From contig NZ_MUKP01000048.1 of the NCBI RefSeq assembly GCF_002081715.1, positions 1 to 36,195 on the forward strand: a stretch of DNA of 36,195 nucleotides. The letters are read 5' to 3'. The notes beneath the pieces are model-generated. The model was not told the origin of the DNA. It saw only the letters and a list, made by a program, of their open reading frames with translations, and ran no database searches. The position numbers and the translations under genes were made by a program. Source of the DNA: Nocardia donostiensis (GTDB lineage: Bacteria; Actinomycetota; Actinomycetes; Mycobacteriales; Mycobacteriaceae). Shown here piece by piece: positions 25,521-34,082 of this stretch; within the stretch, counting starts at the first letter, position 1; each line of letters starts with the position of its first letter.

Positions 25521-27143
25521 ATGCTCACATTTCGGGGGGGCGCCGTGCGCGCGCTGCTACTCGCGATCGTCGGCCTGATCGCGGTGACCATCCACGCGGC
25601 CGCACCGGTAGCCCACGCACAACCTGCGCCCGACGGCGTCACCATCACCGCCGATCTGAAACTGAACCGCGAGGGTGTGCTCGAGGTCGACCAGAAGGTG
25701 ACGGTGCCGCCGGACGGCAGTTTCCAGATGTCGCTGCCGCTGCGGGTCAGGGTGGGCGAGAACGCCGAACGCCGTTTCGAGGTCACCGATATCGAGGCAG
25801 GCGGCGCAGGCACCGCGACGGTCGCCAACGACCTGTTCACCATCGAAGCCGGACCAGGGGAATCGACGTTCCGCTATTCGGTGCAGCACACCGTCAGCGA
25901 GGCGCAGGGCAGCCAGGTGTTCCGCTGGATGGGGGTGCTGGGCGCCGATATCGCGGCTGTTGACGTCAGCCTGATCAGCCCCAGTTTCGAAATGGGCATC
26001 GTGGAGTGCACGCTCGGCGCGCCGGGTAAGAACCGGCCGTGCGCGAACGTGCAGATCGAGCCGGATGGTGTGCTCTACCTGGAACAGACCGATCTGAGCA
26101 AAGGCGAAGCGATCGATCTGACCCTGCAGATTCCACCGGGGACGGTGCCCGCGAACGCCGATATCAGCGAGCCCGGCAGTTCCGCGTTCGCGATCACAAC
26201 GCCTGTGCTGGTGGCATTCGGAGTGCTGCTCGCAGCACTGGCCGCGCTGGCCGCCTATGTGCTGTGGGCGCGACGCCAGCAGGCCGACAATCCCGCCGAC
26301 AGCATCGACCCGCTGGTGCATACCGACGGCAGGACGCAGTTCGCCTCTCCCGATGGTCTGCTGCCCGGCGAGGCAGGCGTGCTGCTGGACGAGCACGCCG
26401 ACCCCACCGATATCGCCGCAACCGTGGTCGATCTGGCGGTGCGCCGCTATCTGTGGATCGCCCCGATCGGCGATGCGGATTGGCGTATCACCCGGGTGAA
26501 CGCACCCGACGGCCAGCTGCGTGACTACGAAAAAGCCGTCTACGCGGCACTGCTGCCCGCAGGCACCGATGCGATCACCCTCAGCGAGCTGCGCGGCTCG
26601 GGCCGGGTGCCAGCAGCCGGACTGCGTGACGCCCTGCTCGCCGATACCGTGCGGCGGGGTGCTTTCCAGGATTCGGTGCGCCGGAACCTGCCCGTCTGGC
26701 TGGGTGCCGGACTGCTGGTCGTCGGCGTCGCCGCGACGGTGTGGCTGGCGATGGCCTCCGGGCATGCGCTGGTCGGTGTCGCGATCGCTCTCGCCGGGGC
26801 CGCGTCGCTGGCGCTGCCGCGGTTCCTCCCGGTCCGCACTGCGCAAGGCCGGGTGCTGACCGGTCAGGTGCGTGCGCTACAGCGCGGGATGGAAGAGGTG
26901 CGCCGCGACCGGATATCGCCCGCCGACCAGGAACTGGTGTTTTCCCGGGCACTGCCTTACACGGTGATCTGGGGCAGGGCCGACAACTGGATCCGCACCT
27001 TCCGTGATCTGGACCCGAGCGCCGACGAACAACCGGGCCTGTACTGGTTCGGCGGCTTCGACAAAGACCGCAACCTGCACCGTTTCGCCGCCCATTTCCC
27101 GTACTTCATCACCGCGGTCGAGTCCCTGTTCCCAGCGGGATGA
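25521..27143 (+). CDS. DUF2207-domain membrane protein
   Basis: The protein has 540 residues. A signal peptide (about 1-33, ending in APVAHAQP) leads to a beta-rich extracellular domain (35-220), the DUF2207 type. A membrane helix follows (about 224-250, VLVAFGVLLAALAALAAYVLWARR), then a cytoplasmic domain with a winged-helix-like part (IAATVVDLAVRRYLWI), then two more helices (about 394-435) and a conserved tail. ATG at 25521 has no clear ribosome-binding site; TTTAAA (25505-25510) suggests a short or absent leader. GTG at 25545 is an alternative. The function of the family is unknown, and it is common in actinobacteria. Confidence 0.85.
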   Translation: MLTFRGGAVRALLLAIVGLIAVTIHAAAPVAHAQPAPDGVTITADLKLNREGVLEVDQKVTVPPDGSFQMSLPLRVRVGENAERRFEVTDIEAGGAGTATVANDLFTIEAGPGESTFRYSVQHTVSEAQGSQVFRWMGVLGADIAAVDVSLISPSFEMGIVECTLGAPGKNRPCANVQIEPDGVLYLEQTDLSKGEAIDLTLQIPPGTVPANADISEPGSSAFAITTPVLVAFGVLLAALAALAAYVLWARRQQADNPADSIDPLVHTDGRTQFASPDGLLPGEAGVLLDEHADPTDIAATVVDLAVRRYLWIAPIGDADWRITRVNAPDGQLRDYEKAVYAALLPAGTDAITLSELRGSGRVPAAGLRDALLADTVRRGAFQDSVRRNLPVWLGAGLLVVGVAATVWLAMASGHALVGVAIALAGAASLALPRFLPVRTAQGRVLTGQVRALQRGMEEVRRDRISPADQELVFSRALPYTVIWGRADNWIRTFRDLDPSADEQPGLYWFGGFDKDRNLHRFAAHFPYFITAVESLFPAG

Positions 27144-27152
27144 TCCGGCGAA

Positions 27153-27176
27153 GCCCCGCCAGGTCGAAGGTGGGGC
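27153..27176. terminator. Terminator hairpin between convergent genes
   Basis: GCCCCGCC (27153-27160) pairs with GGTGGGGC (27169-27176), with one G-U pair and an eight-base loop. It lies between the DUF2207 stop and the ROK-gene stop and can serve the rightward transcript. Confidence 0.6.
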
Positions 27177-27198
27177 GTGGATATACGATCCGGCCCGA

Positions 27199-28476
27199 TC
27201 AGGCATTGACGCGCCGGATCGAGGCGAGCGGATCGGCATAGATCGCACTCAGCGAGGTGACCACGGCGGCGAATTCCTGCACCTTGGACGCGAAACCAGA
27301 GACCCGGATATCGTTGGGCGGCAAAACGGTGGCCTGCTTGAACGCCTTCGCGAGATGGGCGAGTCCCGGCCGGTAAGCAGTGAACGCCTGACCACCGAGA
27401 ACCACCCGGTCGGGGTTGAGCATATCCCGCACCAACGCAACCGTCTGCCCGAGCGTGGTGGCCCGTTCGGCCAGCAGTTCCCGCGCCGGTTCGGAACCGG
27501 CCACGGCTGCCCGGTACACATCGGCGATGGTCGAGCCCGCGCTGCCGTGGTACGCCGGAATGATGCCCCGGCCGACAGCCCTCGCATGCAGCGAGCGGTC
27601 GCTCACCGTTACTTCCAAGCAACCCCGCCGTCCGCACGGGCATTCGATACCGGAACCGGTCGGCAGGTGTGCGATGGAACCGGGGCCGTTGCTCGGCGTA
27701 TGCACTCGGCCGTCCAGCGCCACCGCGATACCGGCGGTTTCCCGGACATAGAAGTACAGCGTGCTGCCATGCGGTACGGGCCCGCCCGCGTCGGGCGGTA
27801 TGACGGACGACAGCAACAGTTCCGACGCGGCCATCGCCTCCACATGCGGAGCCACCGATACCGGCAGCTCCAGCACTTCGCCGAGTACCGCGCCGAGCGG
27901 AGCTTCCTGCCAGTCGAGTTTCGGGTGGTCGACCACACCGGTGCGCGGGTCGACCCGCCCGCCGATTGCGGCGCCCGCCCATAGCGGCCTACGCCGATGC
28001 CAGCGCTGCAGGAACGCGCGTGCGCTGCGCGCGATGGTGGTCACCGCCGGTTCCTGCCCGGTCTGCGGTGTGGCGATGGCCAGCCCGCCGAGGATGCGTC
28101 CGCGCAGATCCGCGGCAACGATTTTGGTGGAGGCAGCGCCGATATGGATGCCGAGGGTCAGATAGGACTCGTGATCGACCTCGAACGGCACCCGCGGCCG
28201 CCCCACCGCCCCGGAGGTGGTGAGGTCGGCGCGTTCGCGCAGCAGACCGGCAGCGAGCAGCGCGGAGACCTGGCGGTTGACGGTGGCGATGCTCGCACCC
28301 GTTGCCCGGGCAGCGTCGTCGCGGGAAACCGGCCCCGCGGTGGCGGTGCGAAACACCGCCGCGGCGGGGTTGTCGGCGATGCGCAGCTGCGGCGGAATCA
28401 CGGGACGCTGCGGGCGGGCACGACCGGTCGTGGCGCGCGAAAGGGAACGTTCCAGGGTGGTGACGGGAAGAGACAT
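27199..28476 (-). CDS. ROK-family transcriptional regulator
   Basis: The protein has 425 residues. A winged helix (about 48-82, SRDDAARATGASIATVNRQV) precedes an ROK domain (105-400). The zinc-type motif is present: His270, Cys279, Cys281 and Cys286 in GSGIECPCGRRGCLEV. The sugar-contact motif that is usually GEIGH reads GSIAH here, and the kinase-type N-D pair reads P-H (VAPHVEAMAASE). It is therefore a regulator rather than a kinase, and its ligand may not be a simple sugar. It resembles the mycobacterial regulator Rv0485. ATG at 28476 is the only good start. A perfect palindrome at 28497-28511 suggests autoregulation. Confidence 0.88.
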   Translation of the reverse strand: MSLPVTTLERSLSRATTGRARPQRPVIPPQLRIADNPAAAVFRTATAGPVSRDDAARATGASIATVNRQVSALLAAGLLRERADLTTSGAVGRPRVPFEVDHESYLTLGIHIGAASTKIVAADLRGRILGGLAIATPQTGQEPAVTTIARSARAFLQRWHRRRPLWAGAAIGGRVDPRTGVVDHPKLDWQEAPLGAVLGEVLELPVSVAPHVEAMAASELLLSSVIPPDAGGPVPHGSTLYFYVRETAGIAVALDGRVHTPSNGPGSIAHLPTGSGIECPCGRRGCLEVTVSDRSLHARAVGRGIIPAYHGSAGSTIADVYRAAVAGSEPARELLAERATTLGQTVALVRDMLNPDRVVLGGQAFTAYRPGLAHLAKAFKQATVLPPNDIRVSGFASKVQEFAAVVTSLSAIYADPLASIRRVNA

Positions 28477-28496
28477 ATCGGCTGTTCCTTGCTGAA

Positions 28497-28518
28497 GTCC
28501 CGTGACGGGACATACCTA
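28497..28518 (-). promoter_or_regulatory. Promoter -10 and palindromic operator of the ROK gene
   Basis: GTCCCGT-G-ACGGGAC (28497-28511) is a perfect palindrome 21-35 bases upstream of the ROK start. On the minus strand TAGGTA (28518-28513) directly precedes it and makes a good -10, placing the palindrome over the transcription start. Binding there would block initiation; autorepression by the ROK protein is inferred. Confidence 0.55.
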
Positions 28519-28601
28519 GACGTAGGACGACGAGGCAGCGAACGAGCCGGACGACCCGTTCAACCGCAGCAGCAAGGACGACACAGTTCCCGCGTGAGCG
28601 G

Positions 28602-28659
28602 CAGTCGCAGACCCAACGCGGCGGTCACGTACGTGACCCGCGGGGTGGTGCTGCGACTG
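28602..28659. repeat. 58-bp nested dyad upstream of the ROK gene
   Basis: An inner perfect palindrome, GGTCACGTACGTGACC (28623-28638), and outer arms, CAGTCGCAG (28602-28610) and CTGCGACTG (28651-28659), share exactly one centre, between 28630 and 28631. Of the 29 pairs, 23 match. It lies in the 281-bp stretch between the HhH protein gene and the ROK gene, next to an AT-rich GATAAATTAA. It could be a regulator array, a terminator for the HhH gene or a protein-binding cruciform site. Confidence 0.6.
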
Positions 28660-28757
28660 GTAGACATAACGGATAAATTAACATCGCTTGCCTTTGCTCA
28701 CCAGTTCTTCGCCGGAGACGAGCGCTGACAGCTGGAATACCCGCCCGACCTTCGGGC

Positions 28758-29327
28758 TCAGCTCTTCTTGGCGGCCTTCTGCTGCTTTTTGAAAGCGCGG
28801 ACTTCGAGCAGGGTTTCGGCGTCGACGATATCCGCTGCCGAACGCCGGGAACCGGGCTCGGCGTACGCCCCCGCGGCCGTCTCCCAGCCCGCAGGCTGCA
28901 CTCCGAGCTGTTTGCCGAGCAGCGCGAGGAAGATCCTGGCCTTCTGATCGCCGTAGCCGGGGAGGGCTTTCAAACGGCGCAGCACTTCGGCGCCATCGGG
29001 GTCGCCGCTGGTCCAGATGGCCGCGACCTCACCGTCGTAGTGTTCGATCACGAAGCGCGCCAATTCCTGAATGCGCCGCGCCATGGACCGACCGTAGCGG
29101 TGGATGGCGGGCGGGGTGGCGCACAGTTCCTCGAATTCGGCGGTGTCGGCCGCGGCGATCCGGTGGATATCCAGCCCACCCATCCGGTCGGCGATCTTCT
29201 TCGGCCCGCGGAACGCGTGCTCGAGCGGATACTGCTGGTCGAGCAGCATGCCGATCAGCAGCGCCAGTGAACTCTGCGACAGCAGTTCGTCCGCTGCCGG
29301 ATCCTGCGCCAGACATAACTCGGCCAT
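28758..29327 (-). CDS. HhH-GPD-type base-excision-repair-like protein
   Basis: The protein has 189 residues. It starts with a helical GPD-type region (LLIGMLLDQQYPLEHAFRGP, 23-42) and has a helix-hairpin-helix, LKALPGYGDQKARIF (119-133). It belongs to a small uncharacterised HhH-GPD family common in actinobacteria. The Asp that normally follows the hairpin in active glycosylases, as in a V-D-T motif, is not evident, and neither the Lys of endonuclease III nor its iron-sulfur cysteines are found. Enzyme activity is therefore doubtful. The tail is Lys-rich (FKKQQKAAKKS). ATG at 29327 has GAGGAG seven bases upstream. Confidence 0.82.
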   Translation of the reverse strand: MAELCLAQDPAADELLSQSSLALLIGMLLDQQYPLEHAFRGPKKIADRMGGLDIHRIAAADTAEFEELCATPPAIHRYGRSMARRIQELARFVIEHYDGEVAAIWTSGDPDGAEVLRRLKALPGYGDQKARIFLALLGKQLGVQPAGWETAAGAYAEPGSRRSAADIVDAETLLEVRAFKKQQKAAKKS

Positions 29328-29495
29328 GTTGCGCTCCTCGGGGTTCCAGACGTGACCCGATCATTCCATCAGCTCACCGCTAGCGGTCCCCGAAGGCCCG
29401 GCACTGCCACCACCAGCGGGTTTGTTACCAGTGAGTAGTGACGAGTCTCACAGTCCTGACGCACATGCAGCAACGCCCCCGCGTAGGCTCGGCGC

Positions 29496-30359
29496 ATGCC
29501 CCAAACGGCGACACCCACATCCGCAAGACCCCCGATGGATGGACACGGACCCATGGACAGTTTCGGGTTACGCCCCGACCGTTTCGACGCGGCAGGCCAG
29601 GATCAGCTGGTCGATGTGCGCGATCTGCAGGCCGCCCTGCCCGGGCTTTCCCGGCTGCGCGATTGGGCGCACGAGGCGCTCGCCCTGCGCCCCGGTGAAA
29701 GCGCCGCCGATATCGGCTCCGGCACCGGCTCAGAGGTGATCGCATTCGCCGAGACGGTCGGCCCGGCCGGAACAGCGATCGGAGTGGAGCCCGATCCGCA
29801 TCTGCTGGTCGCCGCCGAGCGCAATGCCACCGCAGCGGGATCGCGAGCCAGGTTCCACTCCGGCGACGCCTACGGCGTACCCTTCGGCTCCGACACCTTC
29901 GACGCTGTGCTGTGCGAGCGCGTGTTCCAGCACCTCACCGCGCCCGCCCGCGCCGCGAACGAGATCGCACGGGTGCTGCGCCCCGGCGGGCGTGCTGTGG
30001 TGGTTGACCCCGATTGGGGTACCGCGATCGTGCACCCGGGCGATCGCCGGGTGGTGCGCGAGGTCATCGACACCTTCGTCTCCGCGACCACGAACCCGTT
30101 CTCCGGCCGTCGGCTGCCCGGGTTGCTGACCAGGGCGGGGCTGGTGGTCGACGATATCGGCTCGCATGCACTCGTCCAGGAGCGCTCGGTCGGCGCGGGC
30201 GCGCTGGTCAGTCGGATTTCCGCGATGGCAGTGGCGCGCAGGGTGATCACTCCCGAGCAGCGCGACCAGCTGTTGCACGATTTGGCCGCAGGCGCCACCA
30301 GTGGCGATATCCACCTATCGGTGACCATGTTCGCGGTGCTGGCGCACAAACCCGCCTGA
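29496..30359 (+). CDS. Class I SAM-dependent methyltransferase
   Basis: The protein has 287 residues. Motif I is AADIGSGTGSEVIAFA (70-85), followed by the acidic GVEPDP. FHSGDAYGVPFGSDTFDAVL and VLRPGGRAVVVDPDWG are typical of the UbiE-like methyltransferase 11 group. The substrate is unknown. Three in-frame Met codons (29496, 29535, 29553) lie near the start. I prefer 29496, because TAGGCT (29484-29489) sits six bases before it, as in a leaderless message; the conserved fold begins only near residue 20. It is divergent from the HhH gene across 168 bases, where no regulator site stands out. Confidence 0.85.
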   Translation: MPQTATPTSARPPMDGHGPMDSFGLRPDRFDAAGQDQLVDVRDLQAALPGLSRLRDWAHEALALRPGESAADIGSGTGSEVIAFAETVGPAGTAIGVEPDPHLLVAAERNATAAGSRARFHSGDAYGVPFGSDTFDAVLCERVFQHLTAPARAANEIARVLRPGGRAVVVDPDWGTAIVHPGDRRVVREVIDTFVSATTNPFSGRRLPGLLTRAGLVVDDIGSHALVQERSVGAGALVSRISAMAVARRVITPEQRDQLLHDLAAGATSGDIHLSVTMFAVLAHKPA

Positions 30360-30376
30360 CCAGTGCTGTACCGCAG

Positions 30377-30414
30377 GAACCCGGCGCCCGCCCATCGGCC
30401 GGTGCGCCGGGTTC
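30377..30414. terminator. Bidirectional terminator between methyltransferase and aspC
   Basis: GAACCCGGCGC (30377-30387) pairs perfectly with GCGCCGGGTTC (30404-30414) across a 16-base loop. It lies between the two convergent genes. There is no T-run. Confidence 0.78.
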
Positions 30415-30461
30415 TCACGACCACCGGGTCGCGAGCGGTATCCGTCTCGTGTCCTGCCTGT

Positions 30462-31757
30462 TCAGCCCTGCTTGTGCAGCAACTTCTCGGTGGCGGCCAG
30501 CAGCACACAGGTGGCGAGCCCGTCCATTGCCTTCTCCAGCTCGTTCAGCGCCGGGAAGCTGGGGGCGATACGAATATTCTTGTCCTCCGGATCTTTCCGG
30601 TACGGGAACGCGGAACCGGCCGCGGTCAGCGCGATCCCGGCCTCCTTGGCCAGTTCGATCACCCTGGTGGCGGTACCCTCCAGCACATCGAGGCTGATGA
30701 AATAGCCGCCCTTGGGCTCGGTCCAAGACGCGACTTTGGAGGCACCGAGACGTTCCTCCAGGATTTTCAACACCAGCGCGAACTTCGGTTCGAGGATCGC
30801 GCGGTGCTTCTGCATATGCGCCCGGACCCCGGCGGCGTCGGTGAAGAAACGCAGGTGCCGCAACTGGTTGATCTTGTCCGGGCCGATGCTCTTCTTCGCC
30901 GCGTGGCTCAGATACCAGTCGAGGTTGGCGGTAGAGGCGCCGAAGAAACTCACGCCCGCGCCCGCGAAAGTGATCTTCGAAGTCGAGGCGAAAACCAAGG
31001 GGCGGTCGGGGTTACCGGCCGATGCGGCCATACCGAGCACATCCAGCACGGGGGCGGCGGTATCGGTCAGCGGGTGTACCGCGTAGGCGTTGTCCCAGAA
31101 CAGGCGGAAGTCGGGGGCCGCTGCGGGCATCGAAACAAGTTCCCGCACCACGTCTTCGGAGAACACCACGCCGGTCGGATTGGAGTAGTTCGGCACCGCC
31201 CACAGACCCTTGATCTGCGGGTCGTCGGCCAGTAGCTCGGCGATCATCCGGGTGTCGGGGCCATCGTGATGCATGGGGATCGGGATCATCTCGAAACCCA
31301 GCGCTTCGGTGATCGCGAAATGCCGGTCGTAGCCGGGGCTCGGGCACAGGAACTTCACCGTCGGCTCGTCCGCCCAGCGGCGCGTGGAACCCACCGTGCC
31401 ATACAGCGTGGCGAAGCTGATGATGTCGTGCATCAGCTCGAGGCTCGCGTTGTTGCCCGCGATCAGGTTCGCCACCGGGATACCGAGCAGCTCCCCGAAG
31501 ATGGCGCGCAGCTCGGGCAGGCCGTGCAGGCCGCCGTAGTTACGGCAGTCGGTGCCGTTGCCGTCGCGGAAATCGCCGTGGCCGGGCAGCGCGAGCAGGG
31601 CCGACGACAGATCGAGCTGTTCCGGTGCAGGCTTACCCCTGGTCAAGTCCAGGGTGAGCTTCTCGGCTTGGAGCTTCCCGTAGTTCGCGGTCTGGCGCTC
31701 GTGCTCGGACACGAGTTCCTCGGGGCTCATCAAACCGATCTGCGTTTGCCGGGGCAT
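30462..31757 (-). CDS. aspC: Aspartate aminotransferase (Rv3722c/AspC type)
   Basis: The protein has 431 residues and is very close to M. tuberculosis Rv3722c, the main aspartate aminotransferase of that species. It is a fold-type I PLP enzyme of an unusual subgroup, converting aspartate and 2-oxoglutarate to oxaloacetate and glutamate. Visible residues are the PLP Lys261 in FASTSKITFAG, FWDNAYAVH (220-228) with the Asn and Tyr that hold PLP, AVPNYSNPTGV, and the Arg in KNIRIAPSFP for the substrate carboxylate. ATG at 31757 is chosen over an upstream TTG; a Met nine residues later is possible. It lies downstream of the SRP RNA on the same strand. Confidence 0.93.
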   Translation of the reverse strand: MPRQTQIGLMSPEELVSEHERQTANYGKLQAEKLTLDLTRGKPAPEQLDLSSALLALPGHGDFRDGNGTDCRNYGGLHGLPELRAIFGELLGIPVANLIAGNNASLELMHDIISFATLYGTVGSTRRWADEPTVKFLCPSPGYDRHFAITEALGFEMIPIPMHHDGPDTRMIAELLADDPQIKGLWAVPNYSNPTGVVFSEDVVRELVSMPAAAPDFRLFWDNAYAVHPLTDTAAPVLDVLGMAASAGNPDRPLVFASTSKITFAGAGVSFFGASTANLDWYLSHAAKKSIGPDKINQLRHLRFFTDAAGVRAHMQKHRAILEPKFALVLKILEERLGASKVASWTEPKGGYFISLDVLEGTATRVIELAKEAGIALTAAGSAFPYRKDPEDKNIRIAPSFPALNELEKAMDGLATCVLLAATEKLLHKQG

Positions 31758-31865
31758 CCTGAACAGCCTTTCCAAGCAGCTTGGGGAAATGGTCGAGACG
31801 GAACCGAACGCGCCGGCCCCTGGTCCACGTTACCCGGCTGTTGCTGCGAATTGGAGGCGAAATAA

Positions 31866-31956
31866 AAGGGGACCCCGCGCACCCGGCAGAGCCCGTTGAC
31901 CCTTGCTGCCTTCCGGCCCTGGGGGAGTTCACAGGATGCGCGCCGCGCGGGATCCA
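31866..31956 (-). ncRNA. ffs: Signal recognition particle RNA (4.5S type)
   Basis: The minus strand contains the conserved SRP apex GGGCCGGAAGGCAGCAA, where GGAA and the asymmetric loop bind Ffh. The closing stem pairs GGATCCCGCGC (from 31955) with GCGCGGGGTCC (ending 31870), 11 pairs with one G-U. TTTTATTT directly after the 3' strand provides a terminator. TACACT (31968-31963) is a good -10 seven bases before the inferred 5' end. Ends are approximate to a few bases. The RNA is about 90 nt, the short bacterial form without an Alu domain. Confidence 0.93.
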
Positions 31957-32079
31957 GTGGCCAGTGTAGCGGCTCAGCGGATGCCCCAGCGATGGGGGCC
32001 GCGCCCGCGCGTCCTGATGATTACGATCCTTGTGACATCGGAGGGGACCCCACCCTCACCACACGAGGGGAACATCTTC

Positions 32080-33048
32080 ATGACGAACGCGAATCCGCCG
32101 GACAAAGACAACCCTGGCGCCCAGTGGTGGGAAACGCCGTCGGCGGGCTCGGGCCCAAGCCCGGCGAACGCAGACCAGACGCTGCTCAATCAGAACTCCG
32201 CACCCCAGTTCAGTGGCGATCCGACGCTGCTGCGGTCCGATATCGGCCAGCAGGGCGCGGCCCCGCAGTACCCGAGCACGCCGAGCACGCCGCAGTACCC
32301 GAGTCAGCCCCAGCAGCCACAGCAATGGCAGGCGAGCCAACCACCGCAGCAGAATTTCCCGCCCCCGCAACACCCACAGCCCGCCTACGGTCAGCAGTTC
32401 CCGCCCGGCGGGCCGCAGCGAGGCAGTAGCACACCGCTGCTCATCGGCGGTGCCGCCCTGCTCATCGTGGTACTGGCGGTCGGCATCGGAATCTTCGCAA
32501 TCACCCGCACCGCGGACAGCGCAGGCGCCGAAGAGAAGAGCTGGGAAGGCAACTACACCATGGACGGGGTCGACAACGCCTGCGATCTCGTCGACCCGAC
32601 TGTCATCAGACAATGGGCCGCGGTGCACAAGGAGACCACACACACCGAGAACACACCGACCGGCGACTGGGGCGGCGGATCGCTGCGCTGCCGGGTGAGC
32701 AACGAGGGAAGCGACAGCGACGACGCCGACCTGAACATGGACGCCGATTTCGACAGCAAATACGGCACCCCCATGTACGAAACCTGGAAGAAATCCGATA
32801 CCAGCACCACCGGCACCGGCTACTCCTCCGGCCCGGTGAGCGGTATCGGTGAGGAGGCGTACTACGCCGCGCAGGAGCGCCCGTACTCGTCGTTCACCAG
32901 CTTCGACTACACGATCGGTGTCCGCGACAGCAATGTCTCTGTGAAGGTGGAAATCAATATCACCGCATCCAAGCGGATCGATAAGCAAACCGTCGACCAG
33001 GTCGCCATGCAGCAGGTCCGCAAGGTTCTGTCCGGCCTGCGCAAATAA
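32080..33048 (+). CDS. Membrane-anchored protein with Pro/Gln-rich N-terminus and outer domain
   Basis: The protein has 322 residues. A low-complexity cytoplasmic part rich in Gln, Pro and Ser (about 55-115) precedes one membrane helix (117-141). The outer domain contains two cysteines, in ACDLVDPTVIRQW (168) and LRCRVSNEG (about 211), probably a disulfide. The CDLVDP motif recalls DUF3558-type actinobacterial envelope proteins. ATG at 32080 has GAGGGG nine bases upstream; TACGAT (32022-32027) is a possible -10. It occupies the place of Rv3723 (LucA) in M. tuberculosis, but I see no clear sequence match and do not assign that role. Confidence 0.8.
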   Translation: MTNANPPDKDNPGAQWWETPSAGSGPSPANADQTLLNQNSAPQFSGDPTLLRSDIGQQGAAPQYPSTPSTPQYPSQPQQPQQWQASQPPQQNFPPPQHPQPAYGQQFPPGGPQRGSSTPLLIGGAALLIVVLAVGIGIFAITRTADSAGAEEKSWEGNYTMDGVDNACDLVDPTVIRQWAAVHKETTHTENTPTGDWGGGSLRCRVSNEGSDSDDADLNMDADFDSKYGTPMYETWKKSDTSTTGTGYSSGPVSGIGEEAYYAAQERPYSSFTSFDYTIGVRDSNVSVKVEINITASKRIDKQTVDQVAMQQVRKVLSGLRK

Positions 33049-33065
33049 CCCCGTCGGCACCTCTG

Positions 33066-33100
33066 AACGGCCCGTTCGATCGCCTCCGACCGGGCCGTTT
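33066..33100 (+). terminator. Terminator after the membrane-anchored protein gene
   Basis: AACGGCCCG (33066-33074) pairs perfectly with CGGGCCGTT (33091-33099) across 16 bases and ends in TTT. It lies 18 bases after the stop codon and before the tRNA gene. Confidence 0.75.
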
Positions 33101-33136
33101 GGCGCCAGCCGGGGCTCAACCGGTATGCTGCACCAC

Positions 33137-33224
33137 GGAGGATTCGCCTAGTGGCCTATGGCGCTCGCCTGGAACGCGGGTTGGGTTAACGCCCTCAGGG
33201 GTTCAAATCCCCTATCCTCCGCCA
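33137..33224 (+). tRNA. tRNA-Ser (anticodon GGA)
   Basis: The sequence folds as a class II tRNA. The acceptor stem pairs GGAGGAT with ATCCTCC. The anticodon stem CTCGC/GCGGG encloses the loop CTGGAAC with anticodon GGA, reading UCC and UCU. A long variable arm follows, then the T arm AGGGG-TTCAAAT-CCCCT. The discriminator is G and the 3' CCA is encoded (33222-33224). TATGCT (33124-33129) is a likely -10. Confidence 0.95.
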
Positions 33225-33225
33225 C

Positions 33226-33260
33226 CGAGCCCCTCGGCCGATTACCGGTCGAGGGGCTCG
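33226..33260 (+). terminator. Terminator hairpin after tRNA-Ser
   Basis: CGAGCCCCTCG (33226-33236) pairs perfectly with CGAGGGGCTCG (33250-33260) across 13 bases, starting two bases after the tRNA's CCA end. Confidence 0.8.
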
Positions 33261-33413
33261 TCGCTTATCGATACCGTGCTGGTGCAGGCCTGGCCGAGTG
33301 TCCGTACATAGCACGAATCGCCTTCTACTGCATGGCTTTCACGCAGATTCTCGCGCACCACGGCAAACGTAGCCGCGGTCGAACCGTTCGGTCGGCGATG
33401 CCATGATTTGTGG

Positions 33414-34082
33414 GTGGAACCACAGGTCATCGAGATCGTTCAGAGTTCACCTGCATGGTGGCAGGTGTGGCTCCCGCTCCTCGGCTCGCTGCTCGTCGCC
33501 GGTGCGGCCGTGGTCGCCGTGCTGGTCAACAATCGGACCAACCGGCAGGCGATATCGGCAGCGGATGCGCGGAGTCAGCAGGCGTTGGAGGCGGCGCAGC
33601 AGCAGACCGCCGACACCGCGCGACGCCAGATCGACGTAGCGCAGCGGCAGGTGGAATCGGTGCACGCCGCGGGGGAAGGTCGCGCGCATGAGCAGTGGCG
33701 TCAGGACAAGGTGGCTGCTGTGGTGGCCGATTCGCTGGTGATGTCGGGCCGGATCTATCAAGCGCTGCGGCGGGACACCGAATGGACCGATGAACTCATC
33801 GGCGATCTGATCAGGGATCTGGAGGACGGATCGGAGCGGGCCAATGTGCTGCGTATCGTTTCCTCCGATATCCACTACAAACAGTGGCGCAGGCTCGCCG
33901 ACAGCCTTTCCGACGCGCTCCTGTCTGCGGTCGCACTGCAACGCAAGAAACTGAAAGAGGACGCTCCGGAAGACGTACAGGCTGCTCGCGAACACAAAGC
34001 GGCCATGCTCACCGAGGTCAAAGCAGCCGAACGTGCGCTGATCTCTGAGACCAGGGCCGAGCTCGGAATCCTTCCGGACTAG
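33414..34082 (+). CDS. Membrane protein with coiled coil, unknown function
   Basis: The protein has 222 residues. One membrane helix (about 18-39, WLPLLGSLLVAGAAVVAVLV) is followed by a Gln/Ala-rich coiled coil (about 43-85) and a helical cytoplasmic part. It has no catalytic motif or cysteine. GTG at 33414 is chosen because CATGAT (33402-33407) lies six bases before it, as in a leaderless message; TTG at 33408 is the other option. No family is recognised, and there is no obvious partner gene. The following 181 bases (34083-34263), before the convergent acyltransferase, show nothing clear. Confidence 0.65.
   Translation: MEPQVIEIVQSSPAWWQVWLPLLGSLLVAGAAVVAVLVNNRTNRQAISAADARSQQALEAAQQQTADTARRQIDVAQRQVESVHAAGEGRAHEQWRQDKVAAVVADSLVMSGRIYQALRRDTEWTDELIGDLIRDLEDGSERANVLRIVSSDIHYKQWRRLADSLSDALLSAVALQRKKLKEDAPEDVQAAREHKAAMLTEVKAAERALISETRAELGILPD

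Noticed and set aside
31903..32079. N-terminal extension of the membrane-anchored protein
   Set aside because: It would run through the SRP RNA gene region; the ATG at 32080 has a ribosome-binding site and a normal N-terminus.
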